Below are positions 18,133 to 25,746 of a DNA stretch of 34,930 nt, one piece after another. The translations under genes were made by a program, and so were the position numbers. The notes beneath the pieces were generated by a model. That model was not told where the DNA came from and did no database searches. It saw only the letters and a list, made by a program, of their open reading frames with translations. How positions within the stretch are numbered: the stretch's first letter is position 1; each line of letters opens with the position of its first letter. The stretch comes from Leptospira vanthielii serovar Holland str. Waz Holland = ATCC 700522 (GTDB taxonomy: Bacteria > Spirochaetota > Leptospiria > Leptospirales > Leptospiraceae), in contig NZ_AOGY02000035.1 in the NCBI RefSeq assembly GCF_000332455.1, positions 1 through 34,930 on the forward strand. Reading direction: 5' to 3'.

Positions 18133-18170
18133 ATCGAGGGAGAACGTGCTGTGTGACAAAGCCCACTCCC
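18117..18170 (+). promoter_or_regulatory. Alternative pairings of the leucine attenuator (1:2 and 2:3)
   Basis: Segment 1, CCTCGA at 18117-18122 inside the leucine codons, can pair with segment 2, TCGAGG at 18134-18139. Segment 2, GGGA at 18138-18141 plus GTG at 18146-18148, can instead pair with CAC and TCCC (18164-18170) in the 5' arm of the terminator. The two pairings exclude each other, and the second would block the terminator. A ribosome stalled on the Leu codons would cover segment 1 and free segment 2. Pairings were found by eye; the 2:3 helix is modest and carries a four-base bulge. Confidence 0.55.
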
Positions 18171-18198
18171 AACCGGGAAGTGGGCTTTTTTTATTTTT
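18158..18198 (+). terminator. Intrinsic terminator / attenuator in front of leuA
   Basis: Stem AAAGCCCACT (18158-18167) pairs with AGTGGGCTTT (18179-18188), continued by CCC (18168-18170) with GGG (18175-18177) around one bulged A; the loop is AACC. A T-rich run (TTTTTTTATTTTT within 18186-18198) follows directly. It lies between the leader peptide and leuA, so it must be bypassed for leuA expression from upstream promoters. Confidence 0.88.
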
Positions 18199-18240
18199 GG
18201 TCCTCCTTCCGGTCGGTAGTGGCTCGGATGTAGAGGAACT

Positions 18241-19425
18241 ATGAAACCAAACCAAATTAAAATCCAAGACGTTACCTTACGGGACGGAAACCAAGCTCTA
18301 CGTAGACCCTGGACCTTAGAAGAAAAAATCGAAGTCTTTGATTTGCTTATCGAATTGAATGTCGATGGGATCGAAGTGGGTTTCCCTTCTTCCAATGAAA
18401 CTGAGTTTGTCGCAAGTAGGACTCTCGCCAAACGAGCACCAGCCGGAATTCCCATTGCTGGATTGTCACGTGCCAATGAAACAGAAATAACGAGAACCTG
18501 GGAAGCCATCCAATATGCAAACAAACCACGAATGCATATCGTTTATCCCGTCAGTGATTTTTCCATTCGCCATGTTTTGAAAATTTCTGAAACCGAAGTG
18601 ATTCAAAAAATCCAAAACTCTGTTTCCTTTGCCAGATCCATCGTAGGACCTGATGTGGAAATTCAATTCTCCGGGGAACATTTTGGAGATGCCATTGAGA
18701 ATTTTGAATTCACCAAAGAAGCTTTTCTTGCGGCCATTGGTGCCGGTGCTAATATCATCAACTTACCCAATACAGTGGAACGTTACCGGCCCATGATTTT
18801 TGTGAATATGGTAAAGGATATGAAAGACTTTATAGGGGACAGAGCCAAGGTTTCTGTGCATACCCATAATGATTTGGGTATGGCAACTGCCACTTCCGTA
18901 GAATGTGTGTATGTGGGTGCAGAACAAATCGAAGTGGCTTTGAATGGTTTGGGAGAAAGAGCAGGCAATACCAATTTGTATGAAACGGCTATCGCATTAC
19001 ACCAAAATGGTGAGACTTTGGGAATCAACTTCCAAAGAATTTATCCAACAGCTAAAAGAATTGCAGAGATGACAGGTATTCCTATTGGAGAAAAGACACC
19101 GATTATAGGTGAAGATATTTTTTCCCATAGGTCAGGTATCCACCAAGATGGGGTTGCCAAGACCATTAAACAAACCAAAGGTGCTTACCGAACTTTTTCT
19201 CCCGAATTTGTAGGAAGAAAGGATTCAGAAACCATCTCCTTTACCAACCAATCAGGACATCGTGCCATTCAATTTTTATTGGAAAAACGTGGGATTGTCG
19301 TTCCGGGGGAAGAAATCCATAGATTGTTTGAAAAAGCCAAGGCAATTTCATCCCAAGAGAACAACAGAGAAATCACCGAAGCAGAGTTAGTGGATTTGGC
19401 GAGTCCTTACATGATTGCCTCCTGA
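18241..19425 (+). CDS. leuA: 2-isopropylmalate synthase-like enzyme without regulatory domain
   Basis: A 394-residue DRE-TIM metallolyase-family synthase. LRDGNQAL (13-20) carries the catalytic Arg and metal Asp, HTHNDLGMA (207-215) the metal histidines, and GLGERAGNTNL (236-246) the active-site loop. The subdomain SGIHQDG (298-304) is present. Full-length LeuA is usually 500 residues or more with a C-terminal LeuA dimer domain for leucine feedback; that domain is absent. Citramalate, homocitrate and isopropylmalate synthases are hard to separate by eye, but the leucine-only leader upstream argues for the leucine pathway. AGAGGA at 18232-18237 is the ribosome site; TCCTC at 18201-18205 could pair with it. 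No other leu gene is adjacent. Confidence 0.8.
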   Translation: MKPNQIKIQDVTLRDGNQALRRPWTLEEKIEVFDLLIELNVDGIEVGFPSSNETEFVASRTLAKRAPAGIPIAGLSRANETEITRTWEAIQYANKPRMHIVYPVSDFSIRHVLKISETEVIQKIQNSVSFARSIVGPDVEIQFSGEHFGDAIENFEFTKEAFLAAIGAGANIINLPNTVERYRPMIFVNMVKDMKDFIGDRAKVSVHTHNDLGMATATSVECVYVGAEQIEVALNGLGERAGNTNLYETAIALHQNGETLGINFQRIYPTAKRIAEMTGIPIGEKTPIIGEDIFSHRSGIHQDGVAKTIKQTKGAYRTFSPEFVGRKDSETISFTNQSGHRAIQFLLEKRGIVVPGEEIHRLFEKAKAISSQENNREITEAELVDLASPYMIAS

Positions 19426-19474
19426 ACAAGGGGGTCTTTCGTCCAGAGAATCTTTATGTGATTCCACTCGAATC

Positions 19475-19504
19475 ATTGACAAAACTTTGTCAATCTGCCA
19501 TAAT
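19475..19504 (+). promoter_or_regulatory. Sigma70-type promoter overlapped by a palindromic operator
   Basis: TTGACA (19476-19481) and CATAAT (19499-19504) are separated by exactly 17 bases, matching the -35 and all but one base of the -10 consensus. A perfect 9-bp inverted repeat, ATTGACAAA (19475-19483) and TTTGTCAAT (19486-19494) with a two-base centre, covers the -35 and most of the spacer. A dimeric repressor bound there would block RNA polymerase. The predicted RNA would start near 19511, giving a ~20-base leader with GGAGG (19521-19525) before the amidohydrolase ATG. Confidence 0.7.
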
Positions 19505-19530
19505 TTCGTTTGGTTTTTCTGGAGGTATTC

Positions 19531-21279
19531 ATGGCAGACACTCTCATCAAACAGGCGAGAATTTTTGACGGTAGCACAAATCCATCTTTTGTCGGTGATG
19601 TGAGAATTAAGGATGGGGTGGTTCAAACCATTTCTAAAACGGAACTTAGCCCTAACTCTGGGGAAACTGTGGTCGATGCCAAAGGCCTTTGGCTTACCCC
19701 TGGGTTCATTGACTTTCATACCCATTACGATGCAGAGATCGAAATGGCACCAGATCTTTCGGAATCAGTTCGTCATGGTGTAACAACCATTTCTCTTGGT
19801 AGTTGTTCATTGAGTTTAGCTGTGGGTGACCCTACGGATTTAGCAGATATGTTTAGCCGAGTGGAAGCCATTCCAAGAAAGAATGTTTTATCCATCCTTG
19901 AGAGTAAAAAAAATTGGAACTCCGCCACTGAATATAAAAAACATTTAAACAATATGCCCCTTGGTCCCAACGTAACTTCGTTTGCAGGTCACTCTGCCAT
20001 TCGTGCTCACGTAATGGGACTCGAACGTTCCTTAACCAAAGGAGAAGTTCCCACAAAACAAGAGTTAGAGTCAATGAACAAACACTTGGAAGAAGCATTG
20101 GATGCAGGTTTTATGGGTCTTTCGATCAATACTCTTGTTTGGGATAAAATGGATGGATCTAGATTTAGGTCACGCCCTCTTCCTTCTACTTTTGCAAACT
20201 GGAGTGAATACCAATACCTAAACAAAACACTGAGAAAAAGAGGAAAAATATTCCAAGGTGTTCCCAACGTTTCAACAAAAATCAATGTTCTTATGTTCTT
20301 AAAGGAAGCCTTTGGACTCTTTCGTAAACCATTGAAAACCACCATCATCTCTCTTATGGATGTAAAGTTTGATCCGGGTTTGTATAAATTACTCGGAGTC
20401 ATTGGTCGCATCACAAACACGATCTTCAAGTCTGACTTTAAGTTCCAGGCACTTCCCGAACCATTTGATTTGTATGCCGATGGAATGGACGTAGTTGTTT
20501 TTGAAGAATTTGCTGCAGGTGCCAAGGCTAATCACATTGAAGATGAGTTCGAAAGAAAACAATTAATGAAGGATCCAACTTACAGGTCTTGGTTCAAACG
20601 CCAATGGACCAATTGGTTTTTGCCTCGTGTTTTCCACAGAAACTTTCGAGAAACAAAGATTGTGGATGCACCCGACAAATCTTTAATTGGAAAATCCATT
20701 GATGATGTTGCTAAAGAAAGAGGAGTTCATTCTGTTACAGCCTTCCTTGATTTGGTTGCCGAACACGGAAACAAAGTTCGTTGGTATACAGTAATGGCAA
20801 ACCATAGAAAAGAACCTCTACAAAAAATTGTATCCTATCCAGATATCCTCATCGGATTTTCTGATGCAGGGGCTCACTTACGTGGTATGGCTCATTACAA
20901 TTTTCCTCTTCGTATGTTGAAATTGGTAAGAGATGCAGAGTTAGAAAAAAAACCATTTATGACTTTAGAAAGGGCAGTCAATCGCCTAACAGGAGAAATT
21001 GGGGACTGGTTTGGAATTGATGCCGGTTACATTAAAGAGGGAAAAAGAGCCGATTTGGTTTTGATTGATCCAACTAAACTTGACGACTCCCTTGCCAAAG
21101 ACGTAGAAGCACCCATGCCATTTATGGAAGACTTCAAACGTTGGGTAAGGCGTAACGATGACACAGTCAAAAAAGTCTATATCAATGGCAAACTGGCGAT
21201 TGATCAAGGAAAACCTGTCGCTTCCCTTGGAAAAGAAAAAGGGTATGGTAGCTTTTTAGAATCTACAATCGGCACATAA
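19531..21279 (+). CDS. N-acyl-D-amino-acid deacylase (D-aminoacylase)-type amidohydrolase
   Basis: A 582-residue amidohydrolase-superfamily enzyme. Metal-binding HTH is at 63-65 within PGFIDFHTHYDAEIE; FAGHSAIRAHVMG follows near 155-170, and GFSDAGAHLRGM carries the catalytic Asp near 445. The N- and C-terminal beta-sandwich strands (RIFDGSTNPSFVGDVRIKDG; KRADLVLIDP) frame the barrel. The family hydrolyses N-acyl-D-amino acids or related amides with one or two zinc ions. The start at 19531 follows GGAGG by five bases; an ATG-less extension upstream is in frame but has no ribosome site. The promoter-operator just upstream suggests regulated expression separate from leuA. Confidence 0.82.
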   Translation: MADTLIKQARIFDGSTNPSFVGDVRIKDGVVQTISKTELSPNSGETVVDAKGLWLTPGFIDFHTHYDAEIEMAPDLSESVRHGVTTISLGSCSLSLAVGDPTDLADMFSRVEAIPRKNVLSILESKKNWNSATEYKKHLNNMPLGPNVTSFAGHSAIRAHVMGLERSLTKGEVPTKQELESMNKHLEEALDAGFMGLSINTLVWDKMDGSRFRSRPLPSTFANWSEYQYLNKTLRKRGKIFQGVPNVSTKINVLMFLKEAFGLFRKPLKTTIISLMDVKFDPGLYKLLGVIGRITNTIFKSDFKFQALPEPFDLYADGMDVVVFEEFAAGAKANHIEDEFERKQLMKDPTYRSWFKRQWTNWFLPRVFHRNFRETKIVDAPDKSLIGKSIDDVAKERGVHSVTAFLDLVAEHGNKVRWYTVMANHRKEPLQKIVSYPDILIGFSDAGAHLRGMAHYNFPLRMLKLVRDAELEKKPFMTLERAVNRLTGEIGDWFGIDAGYIKEGKRADLVLIDPTKLDDSLAKDVEAPMPFMEDFKRWVRRNDDTVKKVYINGKLAIDQGKPVASLGKEKGYGSFLESTIGT

Positions 21280-21291
21280 AAAAGATTTGCG

Positions 21292-21326
21292 GTTGGATAC
21301 AGAAGGGCTTAATCTCTGTATCCAAC
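21292..21326 (+). repeat. Perfect 12-bp inverted repeat abutting a start codon
   Basis: GTTGGATACAGA (21292-21303) and TCTGTATCCAAC (21315-21326) are exact complements with an 11-base loop. The right arm ends at the base before the ATG at 21327. The loop holds AGGG (21304-21307), the only ribosome-site-like bases nearby. There is no T tract, so it does not act as a simple terminator. It could be an RNA hairpin limiting translation or a DNA operator. Confidence 0.8.
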
Positions 21327-22127
21327 ATGGCAATCTCCAAAATTCGACTCGTTTCCCTACTCCTTCTTAGCTTTTCTCTTTTTATAGTCCAATGTTCTTC
21401 CTCCAAAACAATGGATAGGGAAAGGCCCATGAGTCGCTATTCTTCTGGGGAAGCAGAGGATTATGCACCCTCCGTTGCTGCTCCCTCCCCTAAAGCAGAA
21501 ACTACACCAAGTGAACTAAAAATCCAAAAAAGGATGATGGTGTATTCCGTGAACGTCAATTTACAATCAAAAGAAATTGAAGCCAAAGTCACTGAAATTA
21601 TTAAACTGGCAGAGTCATACGGGGGTTATGCGCTACAGTATAGTTCCAACGGAGTTGTCCAATTAAAGATTCCTGCTGAGAAATTAAAACAGTTTTTATT
21701 CACCCTTAAAAACCAATCGCAGAACTATTCTGAAGATGTCTCCGCTAAAGATGTGACAGAAGATTATACCGATACAGAAATTCGTATGGAGAACGCACTG
21801 AAAATGCGTGTTCGACTTTTAGATATTTTAAAAACGGCAAAAACTGTGGAAGAAATCTTAAAAGTAGAAGCCGAACTAAACAAAGTATCAGAATCCATCG
21901 AAAGATGGGAAGGTAAGCTAAAATACTTATCGAGTGCCGTGCAACTATCTTCTGTCCAAGTGCGAGTTCTTCAGAAATGGGAGCCAGTGGTTCAAAAGGA
22001 ATACAAACCAGGACCTTTAGGTTATCCTTTTTACTACCTCTACCTCGGACTTGGAAAAGTGAAAGATGGTCTTATTTGGATGTTTGTCCAAGAAATTCCA
22101 AAGGAAAAAGCAGAAATACCAGACTAA
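21327..22127 (+). CDS. DUF4349 family lipoprotein
   Basis: A 266-residue predicted lipoprotein. The signal ends in LFIVQC with the acylated cysteine near residue 23, followed by CSSS. A proline/alanine/serine-rich linker (about 45-65) leads to the DUF4349 domain: beta strand MMVYSVNVNLQS, the GGYALQYSS motif, and a long helical hairpin (DVTEDYTDTEIRMENALKMR through NKVSESIERW) of coiled-coil character. A hydrophobic stretch near 230-245 may be a membrane segment. The family is found in bacterial envelopes with no defined role. Its start is hemmed by a perfect hairpin. Confidence 0.82.
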   Translation: MAISKIRLVSLLLLSFSLFIVQCSSSKTMDRERPMSRYSSGEAEDYAPSVAAPSPKAETTPSELKIQKRMMVYSVNVNLQSKEIEAKVTEIIKLAESYGGYALQYSSNGVVQLKIPAEKLKQFLFTLKNQSQNYSEDVSAKDVTEDYTDTEIRMENALKMRVRLLDILKTAKTVEEILKVEAELNKVSESIERWEGKLKYLSSAVQLSSVQVRVLQKWEPVVQKEYKPGPLGYPFYYLYLGLGKVKDGLIWMFVQEIPKEKAEIPD

Positions 22128-22175
22128 GTAAAATTCCAATTTTCCCGCTAAAGCGAAAAGAACACTTAATAGAAA

Positions 22176-22766
22176 TTAACTTTTTACTAAGCGCTCTGCT
22201 GAGGCAATCATCTGCGATTTCATTCGTTCAATCACCTTTCGGTCTTTGGTTAAGGCATACAACCGAAGGCCGCCAAGATAACTCATATACAACTCGTAAC
22301 TTAATGATTTTACAAGTTCTGGCCGTAAATTTGGGGCAAATTTCAAAATGCAGGTTTCTACCGTATCCAATACATGATGGACAGCTTTGTTTCTGTAGGA
22401 GTCAAATTGACTCAAGTGCGAAATCTCACCTGAAAAAAGAGCAATCGGACAATCTTTTCTGGAAGTGTTCCTTTGGTTTCTGACGATGAAATTGACCCAC
22501 TTTTCAATGAAGTCAGACATTCCGTTTGCTTTGGCCAATACCTTTAACATAACAACTCTTTGCTGTTCGGAAAGATAGTTTAGGTATTCAAATCCAATAT
22601 CATCTTTTGATTTAAAATGATCATACAGAGTTTATTTAAAATGATCATACAGAGTTTTTTTATAGGCTCCTGCCTTATCTAAAATTTCCGCAATTCCTGT
22701 TGCTTGGAAACCTTTTTCACGAAACAAGGCAAAGGAACTTTCTAAAATTTTTTGTTTGGGTTTCAA
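22176..22766 (-). pseudogene. TetR-family regulator interrupted by a 24-bp tandem duplication
   Basis: Translation begins at TTG (22766) eight bases after AGGAGG (22776-22781 on the other strand). The first 44 codons encode a TetR HTH: ILESSFALFREKGFQATGIA, then AEILDKAGAYKKTLYDHFK. Codon 45 is TAA (22634-22632), formed at the joint of two copies of a 24-bp repeat. Deleting one copy restores an uninterrupted 188-residue TetR protein with a C-terminal ligand domain (SKDDIGFEYL to AERLVKS). As it stands only the DNA-binding domain is made, unless translation restarts inside. The gene follows the phosphatase gene on the same strand by 35 bases. It may be a fresh mutation, a switchable allele or an assembly error. 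Confidence 0.82.
22610..22657. repeat. Perfect 24-bp tandem duplication inside the TetR gene
   Basis: Copy one is 22610-22633 and copy two 22634-22657, identical at all 24 positions and directly adjacent; each unit begins ATTTAAAATGATC and ends CAGAGTTT. Because 24 is a multiple of three the frame is kept, but the joint reads T|AA on the coding strand and creates the stop codon. Confidence 0.97.
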
Positions 22767-22801
22767 AATGCATATCCTCCTATTGTTTCTTGAAAATATT
22801 T

Positions 22802-23860
22802 TTAATTAGAATCATTGTTAGTGTAATGCAAAATCACATTTCCAATTTTGTCTTTGATCTCGGAACGCCAAACCAATTTTCCGTCTTTCCTCTGAATCCG
22901 AAGAGATCCAAAGTTTTCCTCTCGAAATGCAGACCCAAGTTTATATTCCGAATCATATTCCAATGGCAAAAATGGTAAAGGCAAATTGAGAGAACTCGAA
23001 GTAACTTCGATTAACTTTCTACTGTCTGATAATGGATATTCGTATATTTCTGCAATATGTCTGTCCCCTGAAAGAATGACTAAGTCGGAAGTTTTTGCAG
23101 AACCAAAAAATTGGAAAAGTTTTTCTCTTTCTTTGGGGAAGTTTCCCCATTTCTCAAACGGTTGTTCCGTGGGAATGACTTGGATTCCAGAAACAAAAAC
23201 GAGTAAGTCAGAAGGTTTGGCGAATTCTTCTGCCAACCACTTCCACTGTTCTTCACCAAGAATGGTGGCATCCTCTGCTTCATTCGGACGATAGTGATTT
23301 TTTCCAGTAAAATATGAGAACCAACTCCGCTTCAACGGAGATCGAAAAAACCTAGTATCTGGAATCACAATATGAACTTTTTTCTCTTTCCACTTAAGCC
23401 AATAGGAATGAAAGATCCCCCGACCATCCTTAGTTCCAAAACTTTGGCCTTTGGGCATTAAAGATCCCAACTGGGAAATGAAAATTTCGCGGCTCTTTTC
23501 TTTGTCGGCGTATTCGCCACCACTATCATTGATACCATAATCATGATCATCCCAAGTTGCAAGGATTTGTGACTGGGAACGAATGGCCTTCCATTCAGGC
23601 CGAGCGAATTGTTTTTTGTAAGCTGGAATTTTTTCTGTGGCAACCAAATTATCTGCGTATATATTATCACCTAACAAAAGTATGAGATCAAAAGATTCCT
23701 TTTCCCATTGGGTCAAAATAGGACTCTCTTTATCTTGGTGCAAACAAGACCCAAAACCGATGTGTAAACTTTCGATATCCTTTCCCTCAATTGGGAATTG
23801 AAGTAAGGTCACGAATGCGACGAATAAAAAAAAGGGAAAATACGGAGATTGCAGTTTCAT
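22802..23860 (-). CDS. PhoD-like alkaline phosphatase / phosphodiesterase
   Basis: A 352-residue exported enzyme with a signal peptide (MKLQSPYFPFFLFVAFVTLL start). Metallophosphatase motifs run in the PhoD order: GSCLHQD, LGDNIYAD, TWDDHDYGINDSG and SGDRHIAEI, each carrying expected Asp, Asn or His metal ligands. PhoD enzymes cleave phosphomonoesters and phosphodiesters and often scavenge phosphate. I choose ATG 23860, which gives a normal signal peptide; an in-frame TTG at 23905 would add 15 residues before it. The tetR remnant lies 35 bases downstream on the same strand. No Pho-box was recognised. Confidence 0.82.
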   Translation of the reverse strand: MKLQSPYFPFFLFVAFVTLLQFPIEGKDIESLHIGFGSCLHQDKESPILTQWEKESFDLILLLGDNIYADNLVATEKIPAYKKQFARPEWKAIRSQSQILATWDDHDYGINDSGGEYADKEKSREIFISQLGSLMPKGQSFGTKDGRGIFHSYWLKWKEKKVHIVIPDTRFFRSPLKRSWFSYFTGKNHYRPNEAEDATILGEEQWKWLAEEFAKPSDLLVFVSGIQVIPTEQPFEKWGNFPKEREKLFQFFGSAKTSDLVILSGDRHIAEIYEYPLSDSRKLIEVTSSSLNLPLPFLPLEYDSEYKLGSAFREENFGSLRIQRKDGKLVWRSEIKDKIGNVILHYTNNDSN

Positions 23861-23944
23861 AGAGGATTCGCAAAATTTAAGAAATTTTAGAAAAATATTT
23901 CTCAATTTTTAGGAATTTTTCTCTTTAAGTCAATCGGAAATCTT

Positions 23945-24469
23945 CTAACGACCTCTCATATATAACCCATACGGTGACCTTGAATTATAATATCCGATGT
24001 TATTTCGCATTACTTGTCTGCTATATATATTGCGATAGGAATACATCGGAAAAAACCAAGGATAATCTTTTCGATGAAAAGAACTACTGTATAAGATCAC
24101 ATCTTGGTAATAAACATTGTTTACATGTAACTCATAGATATACCCAGCAATAGGCCAATTCACAGGGAAAAAATCTCCTGCCACTTCTACTTCTGTTTCC
24201 TGATACATATCTCGTCCGGATCGCCTATCGCCAATGGCACAAGGTTCCATTCGACTGGGAACCGGCCCTTCCATAAGAACCAAACATTCTGAATTGTATC
24301 CATGTTTTTCAGCATAGGTCAATTGTTGGTGAGGCCGAAGATGGGTAGTCACATAGAATCCTCTCATTGCTGTTTTTTTATCTAAAGTGCTACATTTGAG
24401 TATTGATCCAAGTATCAAAATTAGAATTAAAATCCGCAGAATATTAACTTGGTGAAGATAAGGATACAC
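23945..24469 (-). CDS. Hypothetical lipoprotein, tandem relative of its upstream neighbour
   Basis: A 174-residue protein that starts with GTG; GAGG lies six bases upstream of it. A hydrophobic stretch (ILRILILILILGSILKC) ends in a lipobox cysteine near residue 26. The mature part is rich in Tyr, Arg and Pro with few helices and no family I recognise. It shares the pattern SEC...P...C and a DV-x-L-x3-FH segment, plus an Arg/Tyr/Ser-rich end, with the gene eight bases upstream, so the two look like diverged duplicates in one operon. Confidence 0.65.
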   Translation of the reverse strand: MYPYLHQVNILRILILILILGSILKCSTLDKKTAMRGFYVTTHLRPHQQLTYAEKHGYNSECLVLMEGPVPSRMEPCAIGDRRSGRDMYQETEVEVAGDFFPVNWPIAGYIYELHVNNVYYQDVILYSSSFHRKDYPWFFPMYSYRNIYSRQVMRNNIGYYNSRSPYGLYMRGR

Positions 24470-24477
24470 AATCTACC

Positions 24478-24921
24478 TCACCTTGAATACTGAATCGAAG
24501 GGATTTTTCCCGGCAGACTCTGTTGCATGGATTGGCGTAAAATATTTTCTTTCAAAGATCGGTTATGAAAAGGGCCTCGACCAAGTGTTACATCTTTATA
24601 AAACTCAGAATTGGCGTGACCGACTCGGAGATATCCCGGAATGACGGTAAAATAATGGTTATACTGACTTGTTTCTTTTTCGCTTGAATGATAACTAAAC
24701 CGACGATTTCCATTCCCCACATAACAGAATCCCAGACGAGGAAAGGGATACTGCGGATCAGGTGGAAGCAGACATTCTGAGGATTCACCCGTTTCGACAA
24801 TCATCTGATTTTGATGATAATCTCTCTCGATTGGGAGAGGATTCTTTATTCCCAAAATTAACATTCTATCCAAGCTTGTACATTGAACGAGAAGTAATAA
24901 AATCCCTACTAGATGTTTCAT
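24478..24921 (-). CDS. Hypothetical lipoprotein, first of a tandem pair
   Basis: A 147-residue protein. The signal MKHLVGILLLLVQC gives a lipobox cysteine at residue 14. The mature region has SSECLLPPDP, GFCYVGNGNRRF and DVTLGRGPFHNRS, which line up with the next gene (NSEC, PCAIGDRRSG, DVILYSSSFHRK). I recognise no domain. A strong palindrome lies about 40 bases upstream of the ATG and may be its operator. Confidence 0.65.
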   Translation of the reverse strand: MKHLVGILLLLVQCTSLDRMLILGIKNPLPIERDYHQNQMIVETGESSECLLPPDPQYPFPRLGFCYVGNGNRRFSYHSSEKETSQYNHYFTVIPGYLRVGHANSEFYKDVTLGRGPFHNRSLKENILRQSMQQSLPGKIPSIQYSR

Positions 24922-24962
24922 ACAAACATTCTAGACCTAAACTAACAGAAATGCGATGGGAG

Positions 24963-24982
24963 GTTCCCGCAATTGCGGAAAC
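24963..24982. promoter_or_regulatory. Palindrome upstream of the lipoprotein pair (operator candidate)
   Basis: CCGCAATTGCGG (24967-24978) is a perfect 12-bp palindrome, extended on both sides by GTT and AAC around one mismatch pair. It lies 41-62 bases upstream of the ATG at 24921, where a promoter would be expected. No T tract follows on either strand, which argues against a terminator for the gene at 25048. Confidence 0.5.
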
Positions 24983-25047
24983 TACCTAGACCAAAAGGAA
25001 ACTTTCGATAAATATCCTCTCGAAAGAATCCTTTACATACAACTAAC

Positions 25048-25578
25048 TTAAATTTTTCGAAGATTGATGCGATAGGCAGTGATATTGGATGAAACTGCTT
25101 TTCCCTGGCACTGGTAATCAGAAGGATTCACAAGTCCTGTCGATTGCAAAGAATAAACCTTTCCCACTTCCAAAACAATTTGTTTGGCACCCGTTGCAGA
25201 CGAAACGAAAAGTTCGGTATTTCCCTCTTTCAACGCCACAAGGAAATCAAATCGGCTCGAATTACAACTAGAAGATGTAAGTGTTTGTTTACCTGAAGTG
25301 GCAGTCACTTCATAGGTCCCACTAGTTTGGACTGTGACCGACCCACTCACAGACTGAACACTACAAATAGAAATGGAACCATTGACATTGAATGGTGAAT
25401 TTGCATTTTCATTCGTCAGGTATTGGCAAGAAGGTGTGACTAAAATGGAAAGCACAACAGCATCGGCCAAGGGATCACCCGTGAGTTTTGTGCCAGGGAT
25501 GAGTCCCTCTTCTTTCTGATTCGAACAACTCCAGAAAAGGAGGGACAGGATAGGTAAACAAACCAAATATTTTATCAT
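25048..25578 (-). CDS. Hypothetical lipoprotein
   Basis: A 176-residue protein with a lipoprotein signal ending in LLFWSC (cysteine near residue 18). The mature part begins with a charged linker (NQKEEGLIPG) and is then Ser/Thr/Val-rich, with several cysteines that could form disulfides (SCQYL, SICSV, SSCNSS, YQCQG). The strand-rich, low-charge sequence suggests a beta-sandwich surface protein. I recognise no family. Confidence 0.7.
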   Translation of the reverse strand: MIKYLVCLPILSLLFWSCSNQKEEGLIPGTKLTGDPLADAVVLSILVTPSCQYLTNENANSPFNVNGSISICSVQSVSGSVTVQTSGTYEVTATSGKQTLTSSSCNSSRFDFLVALKEGNTELFVSSATGAKQIVLEVGKVYSLQSTGLVNPSDYQCQGKAVSSNITAYRINLRKI

Positions 25579-25746
25579 ACAAAAGCCTACTTATTGTTTT
25601 CTAAGTGGGTTCAAATTCTGATTGTTTGGTTCCCATTTTTTTGAAAACAAGGGGCGCCTCGAATCTATCCCAAACAATAAACATAAGATATTTCAGTTTG
25701 CCAAAAGTTCGGTTTAAAGCGGAAGTAGGAAGAAAGAGTATATAGT

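Noticed and set aside
22140..22161. Small hairpin CGCT/AGCG with flanking T and A runs as a bidirectional terminator
   Set aside because: The stem is only four pairs with a bulge and lacks a continuous T tract on either strand.
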